Source of the DNA: an uncultured Eubacteriales bacterium
Lineage (GTDB): Bacteria; Bacillota; Clostridia; Christensenellales; Aristaeellaceae
DNA: 64,000 nt
Reading direction: 5' to 3'
Assembly (NCBI GenBank): GCA_902767565.1
Contig: CACXHY010000005.1
Coordinates: forward strand, 27,614-91,613
How positions within the stretch are numbered: the stretch's first letter is position 1; every line of letters starts with the position of its first letter. This document shows, in pieces, positions 51,468 to 59,072 of the stretch. The notes under the pieces are model-generated. The model did not search any database. It was not told where the DNA came from and saw only the letters and a list, made by a program, of their open reading frames with translations. The position numbers and the translations under genes were made by a program.

Positions 51468-53714
51468 GTGAGTATCGGTGAGAAGATCAGAACGGCCCGG
51501 AAAAACATGGGTATCAGCCAGGAAGCCCTGGCGGATAAGCTGGGGGTCAGCACGCAGGCCGTCAGCACGTGGGAGCGCGATGAGAACCTGCCGGAGACAA
51601 AGAAGCTTCTGGCCATTGCGAAAGCGCTTCGCCTGTCGCTGGACTACATGGTGGCGGAGGATCGGGACGACTGGACCATGAAGCTCCTGTATCCGGACCG
51701 CGTTCTGGACAGAGCGATCGAGTACGCTGTGATCAAGCACTCCGGCATGAACCGGAAGGGCACCAACGTCCCGTACATCGTCCATCCGATGGAGGCCGCC
51801 GCGATCGTCTCCGCGCTGACGGACGACGAGGAGGTCATCGCGGCGGCCGTGCTGCACGATGTCCTGGAGGATACCGACGCATCTTATGAGGAGCTTGTAC
51901 AGCTTTTCGGACGGCGTATCGCAAGCCTGGTTGCGGATGAGAGCGAGGACAAGCGCGAGGGCCGGGCCCCGGAAGAGACATGGACGGAACGCAAAACAGA
52001 AGCGCTCCGCCATCTGCAGGGAGCCTGCCCGGAAGCGAAGATGATCGCTCTGGGCGACAAGCTCGCAAACATCAGGGCGATGCACCGGGATCAGCTTGTG
52101 CTGGGGGACGCGTTCTGGACCCGTTTCAATAACGCGAACAAAGCGGATCAGGCAGCTTATTACAAAAACCTGCTGCGGATCTTTGCCTCGGATCCGGCGA
52201 TGAAAGACCTGCCGCTTGTTCATGAGTTCGGATCGCGGGTTTACCGTACGTTCCGCGATATATACGACGCTCAGGATGAAAACGGCAAATCGGGCCTGCA
52301 AATCCGGTGGCTCTGGTCTGATGATATGGACAGCGTCCGTGAATCGTCCCCCGAAGGAGCAAAAGCGTGGGCGCTGATCATGGACCGCACCGAAGACGCG
52401 GATTTGAAACAGATCCAGATCATGGCGGCGATTTACGACTGGTTCCTGCGCTCGGATGACGTCGGCTTTGCGGACACGCATCTGATCATCACCAACGATC
52501 CGGGCAGCCATGACGTTGCCTGGGAGCGGACGCAGGACGGTTATGCGGTGCATCTGTGTGCTGTCAGCGGCCTGAACTGGTGTCAGGTCGGGTACCAGCT
52601 GGGGTACGCCATGATGCACTGCCTGATCGATCATCTGAATCCGGACAAGCCGGCCATCAGCTGGGCGGAGGAATTGATCAGTGAGGCAGCCGCGCTTGAA
52701 CTGCTGCATTTGCTTCAGCTTCATTGGAATGAAACGCCGTTCGGGAAAAAGGACCCGGATTATGTGTATGCGATTGCCAAATATATCGACGGGAACATGA
52801 GCGACAAGGGAACGTCCGCCCTGGTGCGCTGCGCTGACCGTGCGGCACTTGATGAGATCAACGCCGCAAACCGGTTCGACGACCGGATCAACGAAAGCCA
52901 TGATCTGTACAGCAAGATCGGGGACGGCGATTTGCTCCGCCTGGCGGAAATCCGCCGTTATGCTGCGGACGATCTGCTTCTCCACACGCATTTCTGGCGG
53001 GGCAACGCAGACGGCTCCCAGGCCGTGGAGTCCATCCTGCGCATTCAGGAACAGATCCCCGGGTGCGAGGTCCCGGCCGGCGTCTCGACGGAGATCAATC
53101 TGGAGAACAGTGATCCCACGGATGCGCAGCGCGCCGCTTATGCCTGCATGATCCGCGGACTGCGGGACCTTCCTCTCGAGCATGTCATCTTTGAGTTTCT
53201 GAACGCGGACAAAGAGGACTGCGAACAGATCGGGCTGGTTTTCTGCCAGATGGCCCGCGCCGGCGATCATGAACTCTGCGTGGAGCTCCGCTTGGACAAG
53301 GCAGACGGGCGGCATCTGTACCGGCTGTTCTGTGATGACGACCGCGCCGTGGAGATCCTGGATTTCATCCTTGTCAAGAATGATGTCCCCGATTTGACGG
53401 GTTGGACGGAGATCACGGATCAGGTTTTCCCTCGTGATCAGGCTGAGGCCGCGCCCGAAAAAACCGCCCAAACCGACGGAGAGGAAGCGCCCGACCCTAT
53501 GGAGCCGCCGGAGGCTGTACAGGATTCGTCCACGACAGCGCAATTCCGTCTGTGCCATATCTACAGCGTCGAAGACGCCCGCGAAGCCGGGGAAACCCTG
53601 GAAACCGAAGGCGTCAAAGGATACGGAGAAGAAACGCACCTGCCGGGCCATGACGACATCCTGGTTCATGACAATTATGAATGCGAGTTCGGCGGACGAT
53701 ATCTGGCCAAATGA
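51468..53714 (+). CDS. XRE helix-turn-helix / SpoT-like HD hydrolase fusion with long C-terminal region
   Basis: GTG 51468 follows AGGGAGGTGA; an earlier GTG overlaps that site. 748 aa. Residues 1-65 are an XRE-type DNA-binding domain (IRTARKNMGISQEALADKLG, VSTQAVSTWERDENLP). Residues about 75-225 look like the HD hydrolase of SpoT/MESH1: VPYIVHPMEAA (His), AAVLHDVLEDTDAS (HD and ED) and ALGDKLANIRAM (D-x4-N). No RelA synthetase signature is seen. The remaining 500 residues are acidic and unfamiliar, containing DLLLHTHFWRGNADGSQ and ending FGGRYLAK. It may hydrolyse (p)ppGpp or a related nucleotide. Stand-alone gene. Confidence 0.75.
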   Translation: MSIGEKIRTARKNMGISQEALADKLGVSTQAVSTWERDENLPETKKLLAIAKALRLSLDYMVAEDRDDWTMKLLYPDRVLDRAIEYAVIKHSGMNRKGTNVPYIVHPMEAAAIVSALTDDEEVIAAAVLHDVLEDTDASYEELVQLFGRRIASLVADESEDKREGRAPEETWTERKTEALRHLQGACPEAKMIALGDKLANIRAMHRDQLVLGDAFWTRFNNANKADQAAYYKNLLRIFASDPAMKDLPLVHEFGSRVYRTFRDIYDAQDENGKSGLQIRWLWSDDMDSVRESSPEGAKAWALIMDRTEDADLKQIQIMAAIYDWFLRSDDVGFADTHLIITNDPGSHDVAWERTQDGYAVHLCAVSGLNWCQVGYQLGYAMMHCLIDHLNPDKPAISWAEELISEAAALELLHLLQLHWNETPFGKKDPDYVYAIAKYIDGNMSDKGTSALVRCADRAALDEINAANRFDDRINESHDLYSKIGDGDLLRLAEIRRYAADDLLLHTHFWRGNADGSQAVESILRIQEQIPGCEVPAGVSTEINLENSDPTDAQRAAYACMIRGLRDLPLEHVIFEFLNADKEDCEQIGLVFCQMARAGDHELCVELRLDKADGRHLYRLFCDDDRAVEILDFILVKNDVPDLTGWTEITDQVFPRDQAEAAPEKTAQTDGEEAPDPMEPPEAVQDSSTTAQFRLCHIYSVEDAREAGETLETEGVKGYGEETHLPGHDDILVHDNYECEFGGRYLAK

Positions 53715-53819
53715 CGGAAATGCGGTGCGCTCTTCCTGGTTCAGCATACTGCAGCTATAGATAGGTCATCACTTTGCCTAATGTTAGTCTGGGAAGAAAA
53801 CGTCAGGAATGGTCTTACT

Positions 53820-54140
53820 TTACGTTTCCTCTCCTTCAATTTCGTCTGATATCTCATCGTATGTGGCATTAAGCCGCTCCAGAAATTCGATGGTCGAAGG
53901 TTCATCGTCGAGTTCATATACTTCAGGGACAATACCTATCGATACAAGTTCTTTGTAGCATTGGATGATCCTTTTCAATCCAATACGATCGGTATATGAG
54001 CAGACAAGCACATACTCGTGGTGAGCGATACGATCTTTGATTGTGCTCATAGGGCTTGTGTCGAATTGCCGGATTATCTGAACACATTTTGCGATGGACT
54101 CAGATGGTCTGACCTTCAGGCCGATAGTATCTCCGTTCAT
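53820..54140 (-). CDS. Small acidic protein downstream of the toxin cassette
   Basis: 106 aa, MNGDTIGLKVRPSES... with an acidic C-terminus (DEPSTIEFLERL; EISDEIEGEET). No family recognised. It is the third gene of the minus-strand cassette 55065-53820, 71 bases after the zinc-ribbon gene, and shares its lower GC content. An immunity-like or accessory role is inferred from position only. Confidence 0.55.
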   Translation of the reverse strand: MNGDTIGLKVRPSESIAKCVQIIRQFDTSPMSTIKDRIAHHEYVLVCSYTDRIGLKRIIQCYKELVSIGIVPEVYELDDEPSTIEFLERLNATYDEISDEIEGEET

Positions 54141-54211
54141 TATTTCTTCCTCCAGAAGTGATGCTTCTCAGCGTGACTGATTTGGAAACAATGAGCTACC
54201 ACCATCAGCAC

Positions 54212-54577
54212 TTAACTATCAAGCAGGTATGGGAATTCTGGCTCAATCTTATACACTACGCTGCATCCAGACAGGAGCGTAGCCTTGTTCTTGATATCTT
54301 TCGCTTTTCCAGAGGCACGCAATGAGCCGTTCATCAGACTCTTTCTTGCTTCAATATAGTTGACAGAGAAAATAGTAGAGATGGACTTAACGGCATCCAA
54401 CGTAGCTTCTTGGGGAGGAATGATGATCGTATAGATGCGTTCATCCAGGTCTATAGGATCGTGGTAAGTCGTGACTATACCCCATCCACATTGGGGACAA
54501 GTCCAACCACACGTACTTTGATCTCGGAAGTATTGCATCTGATTACTGCATTTTTCACAGATCATAGCATCATTCAT
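54212..54577 (-). CDS. Zinc-ribbon protein, candidate immunity partner
   Basis: ATG 54577 follows GAGGAGGACG and overlaps the toxin-like stop by 4 bases (ATGA). 121 aa. The N-terminus has two CxxC pairs, MICEKCSNQM and TCPQCGWG, forming a zinc ribbon. The rest is mixed alpha/beta, with a segment (DAVKSISTIFSVNYIEARKS) that resembles a ribosomal-L7/L12-C-terminal-like helix pair. Tight coupling to the toxin-like gene is the main reason to suspect an immunity function. Confidence 0.65.
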   Translation of the reverse strand: MNDAMICEKCSNQMQYFRDQSTCGWTCPQCGWGIVTTYHDPIDLDERIYTIIIPPQEATLDAVKSISTIFSVNYIEARKSLMNGSLRASGKAKDIKNKATLLSGCSVVYKIEPEFPYLLDS

Positions 54578-55065
54578 TTTCTCGTCCTCCTCTGCGGATA
54601 GAATGTTTTCATAGTTCCCATTCTGCTTGTATCTTCTACAAGCTTGCCTTTGACCAAAGTCCCCGCTGCGACGTAATGCCTGCCAGAAGGTCTTGCCCAC
54701 AAAAGATCGGTTGGAGCTTGCACTGGAATGTTCAACTTGTTCGCAAGGTTTTGGGCAAAACCAGAATCCAATTTTCCTGTGCTACAAGCCAACAGTCTGA
54801 TTGCTCCACCGTGATAGTTCTTATCTTGCGCAAAGAGGCGCGCAGCAATGCGATGATTGATCTCAATGGTGGCTCCATTGTGCTGGATTTGGATTGATGT
54901 TGGGCTCCCATGAGCTATGATATCGTAAAACCCGTTCGCATCAACATCAGTTCGCCTTTTGATGTATTGACTAAAGCGGTCACTAGGTCGCATATAGTCA
55001 GTACTGCCAGGAAATGCACGGTCACCTCTGGTTCCATGGAACAGTCCACTGCTTCCCTTACTCAT
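54574..55065 (-). CDS. Orphan polymorphic-toxin-type C-terminal domain protein
   Basis: ATG 55065 follows GAGGAGG. 163 aa: a short Gly/Ser-rich lead (MSKGSSGLFHGTRGDRAFPG) and a domain with GFYDIIAHGSPTSIQI, GGAIRLLACSTGKLDSGFAQ, then NLANKLNIPVQAPTDLLWA. This block is known to me from the ends of large secreted toxins. The HG and C-S-T-G elements recall a His/Cys dyad of caspase-like peptidases (inference). It lacks any secretion domain, so it is either an orphan cassette or works inside the cell. AT-richer than neighbours. Confidence 0.7.
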   Translation of the reverse strand: MSKGSSGLFHGTRGDRAFPGSTDYMRPSDRFSQYIKRRTDVDANGFYDIIAHGSPTSIQIQHNGATIEINHRIAARLFAQDKNYHGGAIRLLACSTGKLDSGFAQNLANKLNIPVQAPTDLLWARPSGRHYVAAGTLVKGKLVEDTSRMGTMKTFYPQRRTRK

Positions 55066-55270
55066 GCCGACACCTCCTCACAAAACGTTCGCTCGTTTCA
55101 CTTGGAAATGCGACAATCTGGATGCCAGCGGCCCTCGCTTTGTTAAAACATGAATGGGCTGCCGAACCGTACACTACGATGACTGGCGGATGCAGAATTT
55201 CATCGAGGCGCTGTGACCCATACCCAAACCGCACCCAAGCCCCAAAAACCCAGTGGGGGTCAAATGGGGG
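55058..55270 (-). pseudogene. C-terminal remnant of a DUF4417-like protein
   Basis: The minus-strand frame from 55270 reads without a start codon through WVFGAWVRFGYGSQRLDEIL, HPPVIVVYGSAAHSCFNKAR and AAGIQIVAFPSETSERF to a TAA overlapping the toxin start. The VVYGS...GIxIVxFxSE pattern resembles the end of DUF4417 proteins, common on phages and mobile elements. The frame is broken by the tRNA-Leu terminator region, so only the tail survives. Recognition is from memory. Confidence 0.45.
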
Positions 55271-55291
55271 TCAGAGCCCCCAAAAAGAAGC

Positions 55292-55318
55292 GGAAACCCT
55301 TGCGCTGCAAGGGTTTCC
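55292..55318 (-). terminator. Terminator of the tRNA cluster
   Basis: GGAAACCCTTGC / GCAAGGGTTTCC perfect 12-bp stem with a 3-base loop, followed on the minus strand by GCTTCTTTTTGG. Confidence 0.9.
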
Positions 55319-55319
55319 G

Positions 55320-55406
55320 TGGTGCGGGAAACAGGACTTGAACCTGCAAGTGCGTAAGCACACATGAACCTGAATCATGCGCGTCTGCCAATTCCGCCAT
55401 TCCCGC
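55320..55406 (-). tRNA. tRNA-Leu (CAG)
   Basis: 87 nt, class II. Acceptor GCGGGAA/TTCCCGC, anticodon loop TTCAGGT (CAG), long variable arm, and encoded CCA at 55322-55320. Last gene of the cluster. Confidence 0.95.
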
Positions 55407-55416
55407 AGATGGAGTG

Positions 55417-55498
<82 letters not shown>

Positions 55499-55537
55499 AT
55501 ATGCAGTTGAGATCCCCGCACCGGTGGGGGAGGGGAG

Positions 55538-55613
55538 TGGAGCTGGCGATGGGACTTGAACCCGCAACCTGCTGATTACAAATCAGCTGCTCTGCCAATT
55601 GAGCTACACCAGC
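55538..55613 (-). tRNA. tRNA-Thr (TGT)
   Basis: 76 nt. Acceptor GCTGGTG/CGCCAGC, anticodon loop TTTGTAA (TGT), CCA encoded. Confidence 0.95.
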
Positions 55614-55646
55614 ATAAGCCTGACTGGTAGAACCTGCGGATAAAAG

Positions 55647-55723
55647 TGGCGACCCGGAAGGGGCTCGAACCCTCGACCTCCAACGTGACAGGCTGGCGCT
55701 CTAACCAACTGAGCTACCGGGCC
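55647..55723 (-). tRNA. tRNA-Asp (GTC)
   Basis: 77 nt. Acceptor GGCCCGG/CCGGGTC, anticodon loop CTGTCAC (GTC), CCA encoded. Confidence 0.95.
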
Positions 55724-55728
55724 AAATA

Positions 55729-55802
55729 TGGGCCTTCAGGGACTCGAACCCGGGACCAGCCGGTTATGAGCCGGCCGCTCTGACCAACTGAGCTAAAGGC
55801 CC
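55729..55802 (-). tRNA. tRNA with CAT anticodon (Ile2 substrate of TilS, or elongator Met)
   Basis: 74 nt. Acceptor GGGCCTT/AAGGCCC and anticodon loop CTCATAA. The CTCATAA loop and AACCGGCTGGTC continuation resemble lysidine-modified tRNA-Ile2 as much as elongator Met, so identity is left open. CCA not encoded. Confidence 0.85.
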
Positions 55803-55821
55803 GTGTCGGGAAAGAAGAATG

Positions 55822-55894
55822 TGACCCCGTCGGGATTCGAACCCGAGTTACCGCCGTGAAAGGGCGATGTCTTAGGCCTCTTGACCACGGGGCC
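55822..55894 (-). tRNA. tRNA-Glu (TTC)
   Basis: 73 nt. Acceptor GGCCCCG/CGGGGTC, anticodon loop CTTTCAC (TTC). CCA not encoded. Confidence 0.95.
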
Positions 55895-55909
55895 ATGCTC
55901 CAGAAAATG

Positions 55910-55983
55910 TCGGGGTGAAGGGATTTGAACCCCCGGCATCCTGGTCCCAAACCAGGCGCGCTGCCAGACTGCGCTACACCCCG
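55910..55983 (-). tRNA. tRNA-Pro (TGG)
   Basis: 74 nt. Acceptor CGGGGTG/CACCCCG, anticodon loop TTTGGGA (TGG). First gene of the cluster. CCA not encoded. Confidence 0.95.
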
Positions 55984-56030
55984 GCTTGAATCATCTCCCG
56001 TCGAGGTCGATCCCGCAGGCGACATGTGTG

Positions 56031-56059
56031 ATATTACACGATGTTGCCTGACTTGTCAA
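56031..56059 (-). promoter_or_regulatory. Promoter of the seven-tRNA cluster
   Basis: Minus strand TTGACA (56059-56054), 17 bases, TAATAT (56036-56031), about 48 bases before tRNA-Pro. Confidence 0.85.
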
Positions 56060-56139
56060 GACCTTTTTTTCTTTCTGTTTGCATTTGGCTGTTTGCATTT
56101 GGCATCATTCGCCGTTCCTGTTCGCCCCCCACCCCCCGG

Positions 56140-56214
56140 CCCCCTCCCCACCGGGGAGGGGGAGGAGAGAGCGCGCTGGCCGGGGGACGCTTTCCGCGGG
56201 AAAGCGTCCCCCGG
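56140..56214. repeat. Double palindrome in the tRNA-to-tlpA gap
   Basis: CCCCCTCCCC-ACC-GGGGAGGGGG (56140-56162) is followed by a perfect 16-bp inverted repeat, CCGGGGGACGCTTTCC / GGAAAGCGTCCCCCGG (56180-56214, 3-base loop). No gene lies between 56060 and 56464. The pair of hairpins recalls REP-like or MITE elements, but ends and target duplications are not visible. Confidence 0.7.
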
Positions 56215-56464
56215 ACCCCCTTGAAACACGCTCCCGCGGATGGCAGGCATGGGAAGCGACCCGGTCTCTCTTGGAATGGCGTCTTCGGGTGCGCTTCTCG
56301 CCGCCCAACCGCACGAAGGGTGAATAGTAACCATTCGCCGGGATACGTCAAGGCAAGAGCGCATGGCCCGGGGTACGCCGACAGATGACCGCCTGCCACG
56401 GCGCGGGCAGGAAGCGGCGGTCTTCGTCAACGGCTATCCCCGGCGTGCTGACCGGCAGCCGTCC

Positions 56465-57187
56465 TCAGTCATCCGCAGGCGACTGCGCGAGCGTGACGAG
56501 CTCTTCCAGGACCTCGTAGGTGACGGATCCGGGCTGGTTGTAGATGATCTCGCCCCGTGCATTCAGGACCAGCGTACGGGGGAGGCTGGTGGTCCCTCCC
56601 ACCATGCGGCCTACGTCGCCGCTGGCATCCAGCGCGAAAGCGATGCCGTAGGGCAGATCCTCCACATAGGCGGGCACATCCGCTGTAGTGAAGTCCGAGT
56701 GGACAGCCAGCACAGCCACATCCTCCGGATGTTCGGCCTGCAGGCGGTCGAAATGCGGCAGCTCGTTGACGCAGGGCGTGCACCAGGTGGCCCAGAAGTT
56801 GAGGACCACCACCTTGCCGCGATGCGCGCTGAGCACGAAATCCTCGCCATCCAGGGTCTGAAGGGTGAAGTCGGGCAGCTGATCGCCGACTTCGCTTCCC
56901 ACCGGGGCATCGGAAGCATAGAGCGAGGGATCAGCGTGATCCGTCGCGCTCCCGTTCGTCTCCGTGTCCCCGTCGGATGAGGTCGTGCCGGGCACATCGT
57001 CAGCTGCGTCGCCGCTGACGGAGGCTTCTTCGGCTGACGGTTCTTCGACGACGGCACCGGCGGCGGGGTCGGCAGCATCGGAATCAGTGACCTCGGCCGA
57101 AGCCTGCGTTGCCGGCTCGGGAAGGTTGAAGACGACAAGCGCCGCGGCGAGAACAGCCAGCGCGAGGATCCAGGCAAGCCTTTTCAT
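56465..57187 (-). CDS. TlpA/ResA-like membrane-anchored thioredoxin-fold protein
   Basis: 240 aa. An N-terminal signal-anchor (about residues 5-22) leads to a low-complexity Asp/Glu/Thr linker of about 70 residues, then a TlpA-type thioredoxin fold. Its active site is FWATWCTPCVNELPHF (WCTPC), with TTSLPRTLVLNARGEI containing the cis-Pro. It should act outside the membrane as a thiol-disulfide reductant. It overlaps the 4Fe-4S membrane protein by 4 bases, which would supply electrons. Confidence 0.9.
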   Translation of the reverse strand: MKRLAWILALAVLAAALVVFNLPEPATQASAEVTDSDAADPAAGAVVEEPSAEEASVSGDAADDVPGTTSSDGDTETNGSATDHADPSLYASDAPVGSEVGDQLPDFTLQTLDGEDFVLSAHRGKVVVLNFWATWCTPCVNELPHFDRLQAEHPEDVAVLAVHSDFTTADVPAYVEDLPYGIAFALDASGDVGRMVGGTTSLPRTLVLNARGEIIYNQPGSVTYEVLEELVTLAQSPADD

Positions 57188-58092
57188 GGGTTTTCTCCTC
57201 TTTTCGTCAGGGCGATCTGCGGCCCTTTGAGGGTGAGCCTTCCGGCCTTCAGTTCAATGGCTTTTTCAGGGCAGACATCGATGCACTTGCCGCAGTGGAT
57301 GCATTCATGATCGCCCACCCGCATGATGTCCATGGGGCAGGACCTGACGCAGGCGCCGCAGCCCGTGCAGCTGAGCCGGTCCACCCGTACGCCCAGCAGC
57401 GCGACCCTGGCAAACAGTCCGTAAATGGCCCCCAGCGGGCACAGGAAACGGCAGAAAGCGCGGTAGACGAACACGCAGGCGGTCAGGATCAGCGCGAGGA
57501 TGATGAATTTTCGCGTGAACAGGATGCCCAGCATGCCGAACAGATCAGCGTTGGCCTCGTTCGACAGCAGCCCGACGGCGCCTTCCAGCGTGCCGGCGGG
57601 GCAGATGTATTTGCAGAAGGCCGGGACAGGATAGCGCTGCAGGCTGTACCAGAAGGGGATAATGAGGACGAAAACGGCCAGGATCACATATTTCAGCCAG
57701 GAGAGGATCCGTGTAAAGCGGTTCTTGCGCACCTTCGGGGTCGGGACTTTGTGCAGCAGTTCCTGGATGAGCCCCAGCGGGCAGAGCCAGCCGCAGATCA
57801 CGCGGCCCAGCGCCAGCCCGAAGAGCAGCAGCGTGCCGACGACGTAGAAGGCCGGCCGCTCGGCCTGGGCCGCGATGGCGTTCTGCAGCGAGCCGAGGGG
57901 GCAGGCGCCGACGGCGGCCGGACAGGAGTAGCAGTTCAGCCCCGGGACGCACACCGATTTTGCTTTTCCTTTGTAGATCTCTCCATCCACGAAGCCGCGC
58001 AGGTGGGCGTTCTGCAGCAGGGCCGCGTACAGCTGCACCAGGCGGCGGGTGGTGGGTCGGTGGGCCAGCCACCATTCTTTCATCTTAGCCAA
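57184..58092 (-). CDS. Polytopic 4Fe-4S-binding membrane protein (NapH-like)
   Basis: 302 aa, five or six transmembrane helices. Cys-rich motifs resemble NapH/CcoG-type proteins: GLNCYSCPAAVGACPLG, ICGWLCPLGLIQE, FCKYICPAGT and FCRFLCPLGAIYG. Two C-terminal [4Fe-4S] clusters follow, CTGCGACVRSCPMDI and CIHCGKCIDVCPEKAI. It should carry electrons across the membrane, here most likely to the TlpA-like protein. It overlaps both neighbours (8 bases with the CD1871A fusion, 4 bases with tlpA). Confidence 0.9.
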   Translation of the reverse strand: MAKMKEWWLAHRPTTRRLVQLYAALLQNAHLRGFVDGEIYKGKAKSVCVPGLNCYSCPAAVGACPLGSLQNAIAAQAERPAFYVVGTLLLFGLALGRVICGWLCPLGLIQELLHKVPTPKVRKNRFTRILSWLKYVILAVFVLIIPFWYSLQRYPVPAFCKYICPAGTLEGAVGLLSNEANADLFGMLGILFTRKFIILALILTACVFVYRAFCRFLCPLGAIYGLFARVALLGVRVDRLSCTGCGACVRSCPMDIMRVGDHECIHCGKCIDVCPEKAIELKAGRLTLKGPQIALTKRGENP

Positions 58093-58864
58093 GGCCGATA
58101 CACTCCGTACAGATATTGGTCGCTTTCACAAATACGTCGTGGAGCCCTCCGTTGGTGATGCCATCGATGATCAGCGCTACGGCGAGGACCAGCAGCGCGC
58201 CGCGCATAAGCCACAGCCGCTCATCCTCGTCGACGCCCTTCATGGGGAGGGAGACCCTTCCGGGTCTCTGCTCCCGGACAGCGGCCAGCAGGATGTCCGT
58301 CTCCCGCCTGCGGCTCCTGTGGCACAGCTCCGCCGCGATGAAGAGGACGGCGAAGGCCGCGCAAAGCGCCGGCAGGAGGTTCACCGGCAGCCTTTCCATG
58401 ACGGTTTCGAGCGGGGTCTCCTGCCATGCGGGGAAGTTCCGTCTGTCCAGCAGCCAGATGCCGGACCAGCCCGCACAGACGGCAATCACGGCTCCGGCGG
58501 CCAGCATCACGCGGCGGCGGCGCGACGCCTCGCGATCGGCGTCTGCCGGGATCTGCGTCAGTCTGGCGCGAAGTGCGGCGATAAAGTGCTCCGTGCATTG
58601 CACCGGGATCCTGATGCTCTTGGGCGCACCGACGGTCAGGCCGGCGATCAGCGCGAGCACCAGCCAGCACCCAAAGAGCGGCGCAATCCACAGGAGCTTC
58701 TGTCCCACGGCCTCCGGCGTGAAAAGCGGGATCAGCTGCGAGCCCGCGGCTTCCCTGGCCCGCAGGCCGCCGTGGTACTGAACCAGCACGGCCGCGCACA
58801 GGGCCGCGCACATGACCACGGTCAGGACCGTGAGCGCGAAGGTGAGGATCCGTCTGCTGTTCAT
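58085..58864 (-). CDS. Membrane protein ending in a CD1871A-type CXXC domain
   Basis: 259 aa with about five hydrophobic segments. The last 30 residues, NGGLHDVFVKATNICTECIGLG, match the small CD1871A-family CXXC proteins of Clostridia, which normally are separate peptides of about 40 residues. Here that peptide is the C-terminus of a larger membrane protein with a soluble basic loop (ADADREASRRRRVM). First gene of the redox operon and probably its thiol-exchange component. The family match is from memory. Confidence 0.75.
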   Translation of the reverse strand: MNSRRILTFALTVLTVVMCAALCAAVLVQYHGGLRAREAAGSQLIPLFTPEAVGQKLLWIAPLFGCWLVLALIAGLTVGAPKSIRIPVQCTEHFIAALRARLTQIPADADREASRRRRVMLAAGAVIAVCAGWSGIWLLDRRNFPAWQETPLETVMERLPVNLLPALCAAFAVLFIAAELCHRSRRRETDILLAAVREQRPGRVSLPMKGVDEDERLWLMRGALLVLAVALIIDGITNGGLHDVFVKATNICTECIGLG

Positions 58865-58915
58865 GATGCCTCCCAGATCCGCCGACAGTGCGGCATACAG
58901 AATGCTTTCAAGCAG

Positions 58916-58943
58916 ATTATATGGAATGCGGGGCTTTTGTCAA
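58916..58943 (-). promoter_or_regulatory. Promoter of the redox operon
   Basis: Minus strand TTGACA (58943-58938), 16 bases, TATAAT (58921-58916), about 50 bases before the first gene. Confidence 0.8.
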
Positions 58944-59072
58944 CCGCATTCCCGGCGCCGGGCGGGCCGGGAAAACCATGTTCACCCAATGTTCAGGATC
59001 CTTCCCTGTGCCGGTCAGACGGCGGAGATACCATGGGTCCGGGATCATGAAAGACCGAAGGGAGGAAACGGC

